Of a stretch of 43,870 bases of DNA, positions 10,032 to 18,512 are shown piece after piece. Positions within the stretch are counted from its first letter, which is position 1, and the number at the start of each line of letters is the position of its first letter. Origin of the DNA: a virus. Below the pieces are notes generated by a model. That model was not told where the DNA came from. It did no database searches and saw only the letters and a list, made by a program, of their open reading frames with translations. The position numbers were made by a program, and so were the translations under genes. The stretch covers positions 1-43,870 of the IMG/VR virus record IMGVR_UViG_3300042876_001067; one strand, 5' to 3'.

Positions 10032-10562
10032 TTATTCAGATAATGTGACAAAATTTTCATCTGTTAAAAGATTACCGGGGGATTTTTTATACCAATCAGG
10101 AAACAAACCGGTAAATTTATTATATACAAAAGTTACCCATCCGGAACAAACAGTCCTTAAATCTTTCATTGTAGTGCCACCAATCCAAATTGCTTTGCCA
10201 CATTTTTTTGAAATAATATAAAATGGGTGTGCAATTATAAGATCAAAGAAACTATATTTTACCTTACCTAAAAATGGAAGCATAAATTTTCCATATTCTG
10301 AACCATCCACATCAAATTTAGGTCTACGAATAATTAATAATCTACCGGATTTTAAATAATCATCATATGGTGTAGTTATCAATCCAACCCCACGATTATA
10401 TTTATCTTCTTCTATAATCATTAAAACTCCATAGTTCCACCAAAACATGCCAGAATGATTTACTTTGCTTTCAGTAAACCAACGAATAGCTTTTGATAAG
10501 AAACTTTTGCCCCCTCCAACAAGAAGCAAATCGCCTGTTTTTATATTTTCTGCTTTTATCAT
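10032..10562 (-). CDS. Permuted NlpC/P60-like (YiiX-type) cysteine hydrolase
   Basis: A protein of 176 residues. It opens with IKTGDLLLVGGG, the GD motif that starts YiiX/permuted papain-like domains, followed by VNHSGMFWW (His about residue 36) and later VCSGWVTFVYNKF (Cys about residue 138). His before Cys is the order of the permuted NlpC/P60 families, which cleave amide bonds in peptidoglycan peptides or lipids. It overlaps the amidase gene by four bases (ATGA), so it is in the lysis cluster and may assist cell-wall degradation. The catalytic assignment is from motif reading; substrate is unknown. Confidence 0.65.
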   Translation of the reverse strand: MIKAENIKTGDLLLVGGGKSFLSKAIRWFTESKVNHSGMFWWNYGVLMIIEEDKYNRGVGLITTPYDDYLKSGRLLIIRRPKFDVDGSEYGKFMLPFLGKVKYSFFDLIIAHPFYIISKKCGKAIWIGGTTMKDLRTVCSGWVTFVYNKFTGLFPDWYKKSPGNLLTDENFVTLSE

Positions 10563-11020
10563 TTGTACATATTTATTTGAGAAACACCTATGTTACCTAA
10601 CCATTTCGATACATCGAAAGAAGGGCATAGTTTACTGGATACCTGGTTATGTCCTAACACAATTATTTTAGGATATTTTATAATTAAATCTTTTACATAT
10701 TTGGTAAGCACTTTTGTTTGTTCTGGTGTTCTGGTGTCGATTCCTTCACCCCCGCCAACATATACAATATGTCTACTTTTGCTATTCATACCAGCAACCC
10801 CATTCGTTATTTCTCTAGGGTCAACCCAATCATCATTATTGTAGGGTACTAAATTTTCAATAACACCATCTAAATGAACCATATCAGAATACCCTACTTG
10901 CTTCCATCCCCTTCCGTCTGGAGGTGGTGAAAGATGCCATTGTCTAATATCATCAGAAGATACATTTCTTCCGGCTGGCGTGTCAGTACAATGGATTACT
11001 AAAAATTCTAGTTTTTTCAT
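10559..11020 (-). CDS. Endolysin: N-acetylmuramoyl-L-alanine amidase (Amidase_2 type)
   Basis: A protein of 153 residues. It starts with LEFLVIHCTDTPAGR, the typical Amidase_2/T7-lysozyme opening with the first zinc-binding His. GHNQVSSKLCPSFDV near the C-terminus supplies the second His and the third ligand (Cys) seen in this family. The enzyme would cut the bond between muramic acid and the peptide stem and lyse the host. It lacks a signal peptide, so it needs a holin, and two small membrane proteins are encoded immediately upstream. It shares one base with the upstream gene and an ATGA with the downstream hydrolase. Confidence 0.9.
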   Translation of the reverse strand: MKKLEFLVIHCTDTPAGRNVSSDDIRQWHLSPPPDGRGWKQVGYSDMVHLDGVIENLVPYNNDDWVDPREITNGVAGMNSKSRHIVYVGGGEGIDTRTPEQTKVLTKYVKDLIIKYPKIIVLGHNQVSSKLCPSFDVSKWLGNIGVSQINMYK

Positions 11021-11277
11021 TATTTACATTTTTTTCTAAATCCAAATATATTTTTTTTATGTCTACGACGTTCAATCATTCCATAGATTGCAATTCCAGA
11101 CATTATTAAAGTAGACAACATAGCAAGACATGTTAATAGCCAGGTTATATTAAGTTTAGTTTCTTCACTAATAACAAATCCTGTAACGAATGATATATAA
11201 GCAAAGACCATCGAGACTTTAGTTATAAGTGGTGTAATTAGCAAGAGTCTCACTGGAGCCATAGTATTATATTTCAT
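11020..11277 (-). CDS. Small membrane protein, holin candidate
   Basis: A protein of 85 residues with two predicted membrane segments, about residues 15-36 and 46-66, followed by a basic tail (ERRRHKK). Size, two helices and charged C-terminus fit a class II holin. It lies immediately before the amidase, overlapping it by one base, and after another small membrane protein. Holin function is inferred from context; the partner protein could equally be the holin. Confidence 0.6.
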   Translation of the reverse strand: MKYNTMAPVRLLLITPLITKVSMVFAYISFVTGFVISEETKLNITWLLTCLAMLSTLIMSGIAIYGMIERRRHKKNIFGFRKKCK

Positions 11278-11509
11278 CTTTTGTCGTTTCGGCCACTTCC
11301 TTTTTTTGACTCTGAGCAGTAATTCCTAAGGCACTGCCAACCCAAACAACTATATTTGCAATTTTTAGAACAGTCACTGGAATAACCAGAACTGATGCAG
11401 GTGTTGCTTTAGCTAAAACCGATAATGTAACGGCCAAAATAGCTACATTTCTTAATTTTGCCCACCCCTTAGGGGTAGGACTTATTAAATTACTAAAAAA
11501 CTTTTTCAT
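11267..11509 (-). CDS. Small membrane protein of lysis cluster, holin-like
   Basis: A protein of 80 residues starting MKKFFSNLISPTPKGWAKL, with one or two hydrophobic segments (about 22-37 and 41-61) and a charged C-terminal tail. The PTPKGWAKLRN segment recalls small holin-like proteins of Bacteroidota phages. It overlaps the next small membrane protein by 11 bases and begins the lysis cluster that includes the amidase. It may be holin or an antiholin-like partner. Confidence 0.55.
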   Translation of the reverse strand: MKKFFSNLISPTPKGWAKLRNVAILAVTLSVLAKATPASVLVIPVTVLKIANIVVWVGSALGITAQSQKKEVAETTKDEI

Positions 11510-11523
11510 AATACAAAATTTAA

Positions 11524-13809
11524 TTAATGAATATATGCTCCGATATCATTTGTGCCGTTTGTTTTGGTTGTTATAATAGGTAATTGGGTATCGCTACCCC
11601 AATTTGTAGATGCGTCTAAACCTATGTTATATGGGGCGGAAATAGAAGTTCCTGAATTTATCGCCGTACTACCTGCTTTAAGGGAATAATCACCTGCAGC
11701 ATAATTGGTGAATAAATTATTAAATTGTTCAGTGGTCAAAAATATGGAGTGCTGATCATAACCGAGTGCTTGCCATTCGCTCCATGTCTTTATAACTCCA
11801 TTTATTGAAAATGGCTTTGCTACAGTTGAATAATAGATATTAAAGTCTAATGTATTACTAGCACAGGATGTTGTAAGAAAGTTAACCAATAAGCCAGTTG
11901 TATTGATAAAAATATTGTTTTTTATTATATTACCTTTTGCTGGATCGCCGCCTGCATTTTCGGTAAAATATAATTCGTCTGCACCATTTTCTATAAAAGT
12001 ATTATTCGTAATATTTACACTGTCCGAACCTTTGAAAACAAAACCATAATTCTGTTGGCTTTTTACAACATTTCCAAAAAAATGCGAACTTGAATAATCT
12101 GTGTTGGTTCCTTTAAAACCAATAAGGCCCGAATACGATAAATAATTATGTTTTATAATTATAGGTACGCCTTGAAAGCCTACAAATAACCCATGACAAG
12201 TAACATTGTTGCCAGGATAGTAATATTTATTACCTCTTACATAATTATTATTTATTGTAACCGATGTTAGCGTATTGTCCGCTATAGTAGTTGCTTCATC
12301 TCCAATCTTCACAATATGACCAATATCGTATTTGCCAAAAATCTTATTCCCATAAATAGTATGAGTTCCTAAAATATCAGCAGTACTATTGTATATTTCT
12401 ACAGATTCAGCGCCATTGGTAGTGATTAAGTTGTTATTTGTGAAAGTATTTCTGACCGAATTGAATAAAGTAAACTGTCCATTCGTAAGATTTACGACAT
12501 TATTGTTTGCTGTAACCGTATCAAATGATTTAATCACTTGCAAAACCCCGACATTTGTAAAATTAAGTCCTGTTACCTTGTTATAAGAAAAATCAAAATC
12601 ATTTGTAAAGTTGGGTTGATTTGATGTGAAGAAGTTATAAGCTGTTGTTATGTTTATTTCATTGCCTTTTATTGTAACAGGCTTATCTGTTGCTATTGTT
12701 ATGTCGGTTGCAACCCTATTGTAATTAATTCTTGAATTTAATATTATTAATGTATCGCAGGTACTTGCAAATGAGAAGTAAGCTAGATCAAAATAACAGG
12801 TATTAAAATAACCTGTATTATTTACTACAATGGGTTTAGCCCCGCTTATAATAGTATTTGATATAACACCTCCGTTTGCAACAGCATCTATTTTTAATAC
12901 GGTGGTAGCTGCATTTTTAATTAAACACTTATCTAACGTTTCGTTATTTCTACATAAATAAGCAACGGTAGTAGTGTTAGTTTCTCCATCAATTACCCAT
13001 CCAGTAAGTTTTTTTGATCCGTTGGCACTTGTAATAAAGACATAAGTCGTACCTGTGGATTGTAACGTATTCAACCCCAATCCCCTAAATTCAATTAATT
13101 TGGATATATTTAAGTAGTTTGTCTCTTTATAGGTGCCTGTTTTAGTATAGGTTAAATCTCCATTAGTACTACCCGAATTAACCTTAACCTGGGTTAACCA
13201 GGGGCTTAGTTTTGTACCTGTGTTTGGCGAATCATTACCAGCCTTAGAACACCATCGTACGTTTGAAGTCTGTTCTGTTGGAACTTTAAAATAAGTATTA
13301 CAAGTAGTTAATTGAGTGCCTGTTTTGGCTGTATTGTATAAAACTATTTCTAAAACACATGGTTCGGCAAACTCGACACCGTTTTCATTTAAAATCTGTT
13401 TTTGATGTAAACAGAAAAATTTGTTTTCATGATCAATATTTTGAAACAAACTAACCACGGGTATTTGATTAGGTACACTATCTGCCGCATTGTATAAAAA
13501 ACTATTTAAGTCTGCAGCGATCAATATTGTATCTCCAATTGGAGCTGAAATAGTTGCAGCGCTCTTGTATGGCAAACCCCTTTTCCAGCCTACAGGAAAA
13601 TCATAATTTGTAATTAGAAAATGTCTGTTATTTCCACTTATATCTCGAAAATAATAACTGCCTGAAATATTTATAATAGTGCCGTCTAAATATACATTAG
13701 TATTACCTTTATATGGTATTTCTTTGTTTGAAATATCATACCACGTTTGAACCTGCGAAAATACAGGTATGCTAAAAATTAATAATAGCAATAATATATA
13801 TTTCTTCAT
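11524..13809 (-). CDS. Exported right-handed beta-helix protein (tailspike- or lyase-like)
   Basis: A protein of 761 residues. Residues 1-18 form a typical Bacteroidota Sec signal peptide ending FSQ. Residues about 25-200 look like a beta-sandwich or binding domain. From about 200 to 660, repeated short motifs with Asn/Ile ladders (such as IKNNIF, VTINNNYV and NITNNTFIENGA) indicate a right-handed parallel beta-helix as in polysaccharide lyases and tailspikes. The start overlaps the stop of the upstream gene by four bases (ATGA), so the pair is coupled. A signal peptide on a phage fibre-like protein is odd: it may be exported to the periplasm or surface by the lysogen, or be an exported depolymerase. 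Confidence 0.7.
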   Translation of the reverse strand: MKKYILLLLLIFSIPVFSQVQTWYDISNKEIPYKGNTNVYLDGTIINISGSYYFRDISGNNRHFLITNYDFPVGWKRGLPYKSAATISAPIGDTILIAADLNSFLYNAADSVPNQIPVVSLFQNIDHENKFFCLHQKQILNENGVEFAEPCVLEIVLYNTAKTGTQLTTCNTYFKVPTEQTSNVRWCSKAGNDSPNTGTKLSPWLTQVKVNSGSTNGDLTYTKTGTYKETNYLNISKLIEFRGLGLNTLQSTGTTYVFITSANGSKKLTGWVIDGETNTTTVAYLCRNNETLDKCLIKNAATTVLKIDAVANGGVISNTIISGAKPIVVNNTGYFNTCYFDLAYFSFASTCDTLIILNSRINYNRVATDITIATDKPVTIKGNEINITTAYNFFTSNQPNFTNDFDFSYNKVTGLNFTNVGVLQVIKSFDTVTANNNVVNLTNGQFTLFNSVRNTFTNNNLITTNGAESVEIYNSTADILGTHTIYGNKIFGKYDIGHIVKIGDEATTIADNTLTSVTINNNYVRGNKYYYPGNNVTCHGLFVGFQGVPIIIKHNYLSYSGLIGFKGTNTDYSSSHFFGNVVKSQQNYGFVFKGSDSVNITNNTFIENGADELYFTENAGGDPAKGNIIKNNIFINTTGLLVNFLTTSCASNTLDFNIYYSTVAKPFSINGVIKTWSEWQALGYDQHSIFLTTEQFNNLFTNYAAGDYSLKAGSTAINSGTSISAPYNIGLDASTNWGSDTQLPIITTKTNGTNDIGAYIH

Positions 13810-14969
13810 TTTACTTTAATTGAGTACCACCATTCATAACCATCATATAGCCAGCAAATCAAACTTACCTGATTTAAAGTTGGGTCAAAAATATCTGAGC
13901 CGTTCACGCCTGAAAATGTTATTGTATGTGTACCATCTCCGATTACCCTTTGAATTGCGGTATAACCAGCAACAGCATTAATACGTCTAGGTATTAGTGT
14001 TATGCTTGCTGTGATCGTATCAGTAGTATAAACCGTAACTGGCCGATCAAAATAAATAGAGTCAGAACCTACGCGGGTTTTTGTTTGCTTATAAAAATTA
14101 ATCAATCCAGGTTTTGTAGCTACCGTATCCCCGGCGACAGTTAAAGAATATTTGGCTATTAAATTTCCATTAATTGTTAATCTGCTATTTATAGGAGAGC
14201 TATTTTCTAAACCGGAAAATAATGCATTAGCTGTGTCTTGATTAACATTTCCCCAACCCATTGTAGTTAATATTATTCTATGTGAGCTATTCGTTAAATA
14301 ATAACCAGCTTTATAACCAATCATAATATTATAACTACCAGAGGTATCTTCATATGCTGCATAAGGTCCTAAAAATGTATTATAATCTCCTTTTTTATGT
14401 GATCTTCCACATAGTCTTCCGATACTAACATTGCTGCTTCCAGTTGTTAATGAAAATCCTGCAGTGTGACCAATATTTATATTATATAATCCAGTGATAG
14501 TATTGTTACCAGAATATATTCCTAAATTAATATTATGTTCTGTATTATCAAGATTTCCAATTATAATGCTATCATTAGAATAAAATTTATTTATCATTAT
14601 ATTTTTTACACTATATAAATACAATGAACCAGGTCTGACAAGTTGCCAATAACTTATTCCTGTTGGCATTGTTATCAATGGACTACCATCCTTTAAAAAA
14701 AGAGTATCACCAAAATGAACGCTTTTATTGAAATAAAACCCCTTATTTGCTGAAGAATTATAGAAATAAATATTTTGATTTTGAAGGTAAATCTGTCCGT
14801 AGTTATTATTTTTATCCTTGAGTTTATAAAAGGGTATTCCACCAGTTTTATTGGACCTCATAATATGATAAAAATAATCATTAGTCCTGGTGTTATATAT
14901 GCTATCGGTTTGGCTAAAAGCCGATGTTAGCATAAAAATTGAGATAATTAGTAATAGTAATTTTTTCAT
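13806..14969 (-). CDS. Exported fibre-like protein with YadA-head-like repeats
   Basis: A protein of 387 residues. Residues 1-19 are a signal peptide (Lys-Lys, Leu/Ile-rich core, ending AFSQ). The middle, about 140-240, holds repeats of roughly 24 residues built around INIGHTAGF, VSIGRLCGR and IMIGYKAGY, the pattern seen in trimeric autotransporter (YadA-like) heads and some phage fibres. The C-terminus is beta-rich. It is coupled by ATGA overlap to the beta-helix gene. A role as a surface or virion adhesin is inferred; as with its partner, the presence of a signal peptide within a structural operon is unusual. Confidence 0.65.
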   Translation of the reverse strand: MKKLLLLIISIFMLTSAFSQTDSIYNTRTNDYFYHIMRSNKTGGIPFYKLKDKNNNYGQIYLQNQNIYFYNSSANKGFYFNKSVHFGDTLFLKDGSPLITMPTGISYWQLVRPGSLYLYSVKNIMINKFYSNDSIIIGNLDNTEHNINLGIYSGNNTITGLYNINIGHTAGFSLTTGSSNVSIGRLCGRSHKKGDYNTFLGPYAAYEDTSGSYNIMIGYKAGYYLTNSSHRIILTTMGWGNVNQDTANALFSGLENSSPINSRLTINGNLIAKYSLTVAGDTVATKPGLINFYKQTKTRVGSDSIYFDRPVTVYTTDTITASITLIPRRINAVAGYTAIQRVIGDGTHTITFSGVNGSDIFDPTLNQVSLICWLYDGYEWWYSIKVK

Positions 14970-14982
14970 TTTAAATTATTTT

Positions 14983-15870
14983 TTAGTGTCCGAATGTGAA
15001 AGTTTTATTTTCTGCCGAATTTTCATAGTAATATGAAGTTCTATCTGCTTCATATATATCTGATGCTTTATACAGTGGGTAATTGTCAGGGTTTTTATCT
15101 ATTATTTCCCTTATAGTTGATAAGTAATGCTCCCCAATGTTTTTATATTTAAGGCCCATTTCTGCCTCAAATGCTGTTAGATTTGCTGTTGCTTTCAAAA
15201 TATTAGGAAGAATAACTTTATTTGCAGTACTAACATTATTTGCTAATACTTCTTCTTTTATGGTATCTGCCAAAGCTTTTGAAATAGTAGATTCAATTTG
15301 TAACGTTTCTACGTTTTTCATGTCGGTCCTGAATCCTTCAAATTTTAACCTGCTTTTATCAATATTGACATATTTGTTAAATTCTTCAGCTGTTTTTATA
15401 AAAACTTCAGTAAACTTTATATAGGCATCACTACCTACCCAATCTGTATAATCTCCTTTATTTTTCAATAAAAAAACCTGCAATTTTTCTATCTGTTGCC
15501 ATCCTAATTCCAGCATTGAATCTCTTATTGCTTTTACTCTTTCCTTACTTGCAGGTGCTGATGTTGCAGTCATTGAAACTTCAAACCCCATAGCAGATAA
15601 TCGAGTATCAATAGAAGGGGCAGCCACATAAACTGTAAATTTTGCTAATGCATCCTGAATAAATGGTAATAATTCTTTATATTTTGAATTTTCAACAGCA
15701 GGATCTGCATTATACCAAGCTTCCATTTTATCAAATAATTCTTCCCCCAATATGTCTTTTATGTAATCATCCTGAGTGTTTTTGACAAAAGGTAATAAAG
15801 ATTCCATCTCATTACTTACGTCAGCTTTGAGGTATAATCTAAATTCCTCTATGTTTTTTATTAGTGCCAT
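14983..15870 (-). CDS. Head completion-like protein (DUF6712-like)
   Basis: A protein of 295 residues starting MALIKNIEEFRLYLKADVSNEM. It is helical and soluble, with DDYIKDILGEELFD near residues 35-50. The opening and helix-rich N-terminal half resemble the DUF6712 proteins found beside portals of Bacteroidota phages, which I take to be head completion or connector proteins. It follows the portal gene by 12 bases. The family assignment is from memory of sequence pattern and is not certain. Confidence 0.6.
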   Translation of the reverse strand: MALIKNIEEFRLYLKADVSNEMESLLPFVKNTQDDYIKDILGEELFDKMEAWYNADPAVENSKYKELLPFIQDALAKFTVYVAAPSIDTRLSAMGFEVSMTATSAPASKERVKAIRDSMLELGWQQIEKLQVFLLKNKGDYTDWVGSDAYIKFTEVFIKTAEEFNKYVNIDKSRLKFEGFRTDMKNVETLQIESTISKALADTIKEEVLANNVSTANKVILPNILKATANLTAFEAEMGLKYKNIGEHYLSTIREIIDKNPDNYPLYKASDIYEADRTSYYYENSAENKTFTFGH

Positions 15871-15882
15871 AATTTAATAGAG

Positions 15883-17298
15883 TTAAGAAATTACTTTTTG
15901 TGAGCCGGTACCTTTATCCAAAGTAGTTAATTCAATATTAGGTACTCTAAAATGAATGTCAGGTGGCCATTTATTAATAGCTTTTATTAAATAATACGGA
16001 TACACTAGGATATCTCTAAATGGTTTTAATAATGCCTGTTTAATGATAAACAATTCTCTCGCCTCTGTTCCATTAATTGTTTTTGCTTTCCCGTGGGACC
16101 CAATCAAAGAACTGTGTATACTATTTCCATAATGAATTATATTGCTTACTGTTTCTGAATCTTCAATATATTCACCACCTGCTGTTTTTGTTTCTATAGG
16201 TACAATTTGAATAAGTTTTATTTCTTTTCCATCAGGAGCATGATTTATCCTTCCAATTACTGCTTTTCCTGCATTTGGTGCACCAGCTAAATAATTGCCT
16301 ATATCATCATATTCTTTTTTTATTCTTGCTTTCTTTTTTTCTTTATCTGTTATATTTTCTTCAGCAAAAATGGCAGGGAAATATTCAGAAGATATATATA
16401 CCATATATTTAATGCTCATTGAATTGTTTAACATGGCCCTTTTAAACTCAGGTATTAAAATTGCCAAGTCCAACCATCCAGATTCAATCAAACTATACCA
16501 AGGTGGTTTGGGATAATAAAACCTTCCTGGTGTTGGAAAAAATGTTGGTATTATATATCGATATACGCCTTCATCTTTTATTGTTCCTTTTGCATCTGCA
16601 TAGGGTTCTCTTCCAATTCTTCTTTTTAAATCTAATATTGGATTTTTTCTTGATAGTACTTTTGTTACATCAATATCTTCTGCTTTCGGTGTACCATCAA
16701 CCCACTTTGAAGAATAGAAATGATTTTCTATGATCCCGGTCTTAGGATTCATTTCTTCCCATCTGGAGAAGGATGCTTCCTTATTATTTAACTCAACAAC
16801 TTTTCTTTTTGCTGGTTCATCTATATTCAGTAGTATTTCTGGAAATGTACTATAGAAATAGTTCATATCCATTAGTTGTTCCAATAAATATATAGTACTG
16901 TTATTATTCTCAAAAAACATATTTATTTCTTCATTATCTACAACTGGTATAGCAATCTTTTTTCCGTTTGAATCATATGTATATTTAACAGGCGTTACTC
17001 CATCGCCATATCCAGCCAATATGTTAAATAACATATCAGAAGAAGCATCAACACTCTTTCCTACCTTTTTAGTAATTTGATCTGGCAAATCATTATTTTC
17101 TCCCCAAGGGACTACACCTCTATATGTTTTACCATCACTTACTGAAACTATTTTTGGTTTAGCATCAGGATTAGCAAACATATCTCTACTATCTGTCACC
17201 ATTACTGCAGCAGCCGATGCATTATTAAAAGTTATGTATGCAGCTGTACTACCTATTTGTGTTACCTTTACATTTTTATTCATAGACATCTTGGTCAT
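15883..17298 (-). CDS. Portal protein
   Basis: A protein of 471 residues from the ATG at 17298; MNKNVK at 17283 is an alternative start with a smaller overlap with the upstream gene. The C-terminal third, including NGTEARELFIIKQALLKPF and IELTTLDKGTGSQ, matches the pattern of Bacteroidota phage portal proteins as I know them. Portals form the dodecameric ring at one capsid vertex and are the docking site of the terminase. Unusually it is separated from the terminase large subunit by about 2.5 kb of opposite-strand genes, although portal and terminase usually lie together. Confidence 0.75.
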   Translation of the reverse strand: MTKMSMNKNVKVTQIGSTAAYITFNNASAAAVMVTDSRDMFANPDAKPKIVSVSDGKTYRGVVPWGENNDLPDQITKKVGKSVDASSDMLFNILAGYGDGVTPVKYTYDSNGKKIAIPVVDNEEINMFFENNNSTIYLLEQLMDMNYFYSTFPEILLNIDEPAKRKVVELNNKEASFSRWEEMNPKTGIIENHFYSSKWVDGTPKAEDIDVTKVLSRKNPILDLKRRIGREPYADAKGTIKDEGVYRYIIPTFFPTPGRFYYPKPPWYSLIESGWLDLAILIPEFKRAMLNNSMSIKYMVYISSEYFPAIFAEENITDKEKKKARIKKEYDDIGNYLAGAPNAGKAVIGRINHAPDGKEIKLIQIVPIETKTAGGEYIEDSETVSNIIHYGNSIHSSLIGSHGKAKTINGTEARELFIIKQALLKPFRDILVYPYYLIKAINKWPPDIHFRVPNIELTTLDKGTGSQKVIS

Positions 17299-17521
17299 TA
17301 ATTTTAATGATACTTATATGTCTTATCTTTCTTATCGCACCACTATCTACCCACTTTATGTTATATGTTCTTGGTCTGTAATGCGATGACAGACATTGGC
17401 ACTTTTCTCCTGTAACAATCCCGCCAGATCCTAATGTTATAAATTCCATTGAAAACATAGCAGGTTTACCTGTTGGTGTTTTCTTTTCCATAATTTTATT
17501 TATAACACTATTGTGTATCAT
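17276..17521 (-). CDS. Small protein preceding portal, function unknown
   Basis: A protein of 81 residues from the ATG at 17521, or 71 from the ATG at 17491 (MEKKTPTGKPAMFSMEF). It contains GEKCQCLSSHYRPRTYNIKWVDSG, with two Cys and a basic stretch, and ends IIKINDQDVYE. It overlaps the portal start by up to 23 bases, so the two are probably expressed together. It is the first gene left of the inserted plus-strand cassette and thus the first gene of this stretch of the structural operon. I do not recognise it. Confidence 0.55.
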   Translation of the reverse strand: MIHNSVINKIMEKKTPTGKPAMFSMEFITLGSGGIVTGEKCQCLSSHYRPRTYNIKWVDSGAIRKIRHISIIKINDQDVYE

Positions 17522-17594
17522 CGTTTATTTTTATTTAAATTAAATATGAATAACATAAAAAGTCAATGACAAAAACTTCTAATACATCAAGCTA

Positions 17595-17691
17595 AGAGCA
17601 TGTATTTTTATAATCAAAAATCCATGCACTTATCTTGGTAGTAGCATAAGTTTTACAAACCTATGCAGGAGTTCATTAGTAACGATGCTCT
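17595..17691. other. Nested inverted repeats: candidate structured RNA leader or recombination site
   Basis: An outer stem pairs AGAGCAT (17595-17601) with ATGCTCT (17685-17691). A first inner hairpin pairs GCATG.ATTTTT (598-602, 604-609) with AAAAAT.CATGC (616-621, 623-627) over a six-base loop; it competes with the outer stem at its base. A second pairs ACTTAT (628-633) with ATAAGT (646-651) over a 12-base loop, and GCATA (644-648) can alternatively pair with TATGC (662-666). The density of pairing is unusual for such AT-rich intergenic DNA. On the minus strand it lies about 75 bases before the first gene of the portal operon. No family recognised. Confidence 0.4.
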
Positions 17692-18001
17692 CATAGGGGG
17701 GGTTTTTCAAAAAAATTCCACAGCATATTGCATAAAAAAAGTTCTGTTTTTCTGAGACAAGGACAGGGCGGTGCAGGGTCTTGATACACAAAAAAGGAGA
17801 AAATCTCCCTTTTAACCCTCTTTTTTTTTGATTTTCAATTTATTAAGGATTTTATTTTTGAAAATTCTAAATTAAAAAAATAACAATTTATTGTTTTTGT
17901 AGACATACAAAACTATATATTAGATATACAATATTATTTTATAGCTATAAACATATATTTAAATTTTTATGATATATCTTTTTTTTGTACTTTTATTATA
18001 T

Positions 18002-18015
18002 AATTAACTGATTTA
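18002..18015 (+). promoter_or_regulatory. Shared 14-bp upstream element, copy 1
   Basis: AATTAACTGATTTA, 22 bases before the ATG at 18038. The identical 14-mer occurs before the next gene (18480-18493). The position just upstream of two cassette genes suggests a common promoter, operator or translation element. The overlapping 11-mer GATTTACAAAT (18010-18020) also matches the right half of the palindrome at 43302-43320. Confidence 0.4.
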
Positions 18016-18037
18016 CAAATTCTTAAATTTTACAATT

Positions 18038-18427
18038 ATGATTAACAAAGACAAAAACTCAAATGTAAAGGTTGAAAAAACAACAGAAAATGAAACTAAA
18101 AACACTCCTTTAACAATTGTTAAAGAAGAAAAAAAAGAAAGCAAAGAAACAATTGAATTAAGTTTTGCAGACAAGATGAAACAAATTAAAGAACTACAAA
18201 GTCTGACTGTAAAACTTGATCAAATGGAAGCGACTGAAATTAAACTCAAATCATTCAAATTAAAATCTGATGGAATGAACGATTATTTATCTATTAGGGA
18301 TGACAACAGAAACGAATTTTCAACTTCAAATAGTGAAGTAATAAAAGTAGTTTTTAACTTAATACAGGAGACTGTAACACAAAAACAAATTGAATTAAAA
18401 AATAAAATTAATTCTTTCAGTATTTAA
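18038..18427 (+). CDS. Mobile-element accessory protein, function unknown
   Basis: A protein of 129 residues. The first 45 residues are Lys/Glu/Thr-rich and disordered; the rest is helical, starting ELSFADKMKQIKELQSLTVKL. The segment KLKSFKLKSDGMNDYLSIRD followed by ...EFSTSNSEVI recalls small proteins of Bacteroidota conjugative elements and plasmids that sit beside ArdC-like genes, and here the next gene is ArdC-like. Function is not known. It is on the plus strand, against all structural genes, and is closed by a strong terminator. Confidence 0.65.
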   Translation: MINKDKNSNVKVEKTTENETKNTPLTIVKEEKKESKETIELSFADKMKQIKELQSLTVKLDQMEATEIKLKSFKLKSDGMNDYLSIRDDNRNEFSTSNSEVIKVVFNLIQETVTQKQIELKNKINSFSI

Positions 18428-18437
18428 TTAAAAATAC

Positions 18438-18475
18438 AAATCCCTTCTTGCTGGCAGGCTTGAAGGGATTTTTTT
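18438..18475 (+). terminator. Rho-independent terminator after the 18038 gene
   Basis: AAATCCCTTC (18438-18447) pairs with GAAGGGATTT (18462-18471) over a 14-base loop and is followed by a T run to 18475. It lies eleven bases after the stop codon of the gene at 18038-18427. Confidence 0.85.
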
Positions 18476-18479
18476 CTAA

Positions 18480-18493
18480 AATTAACTGATTTA
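18480..18493 (+). promoter_or_regulatory. Shared 14-bp upstream element, copy 2
   Basis: AATTAACTGATTTA, identical to 18002-18015, 19 bases before the ATG at 18513. Because a terminator separates the two genes, each probably has its own promoter and this element is a good candidate for part of it. Confidence 0.4.
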
Positions 18494-18512
18494 AATTTAG
18501 ATAGACAAATGT

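Larger units (their letters stand above)
17522..18037. other. Intergenic region, 516 bp, between portal operon and plus-strand cassette
   Basis: No convincing gene on either strand. The left part carries nested inverted repeats (17595-17691, listed separately) and a run of seven G at 17696-17702. Near 17800 there is a small hairpin (AAAAGGAGA, three bases, then TCTCCCTTTT) with A/T flanks, possibly a weak terminator. The right part (17870-18037) is extremely AT-rich and must hold the promoter of the gene at 18038, but I see no exact TAnnTTTG box there. Confidence 0.6.

Noticed and set aside
17870-18037. Exact Bacteroidota promoter for the gene at 18038
   Set aside because: Boxes resembling TAnnTTTG exist on the minus strand (near 17908) but with wrong spacing, and no good plus-strand pair was found.
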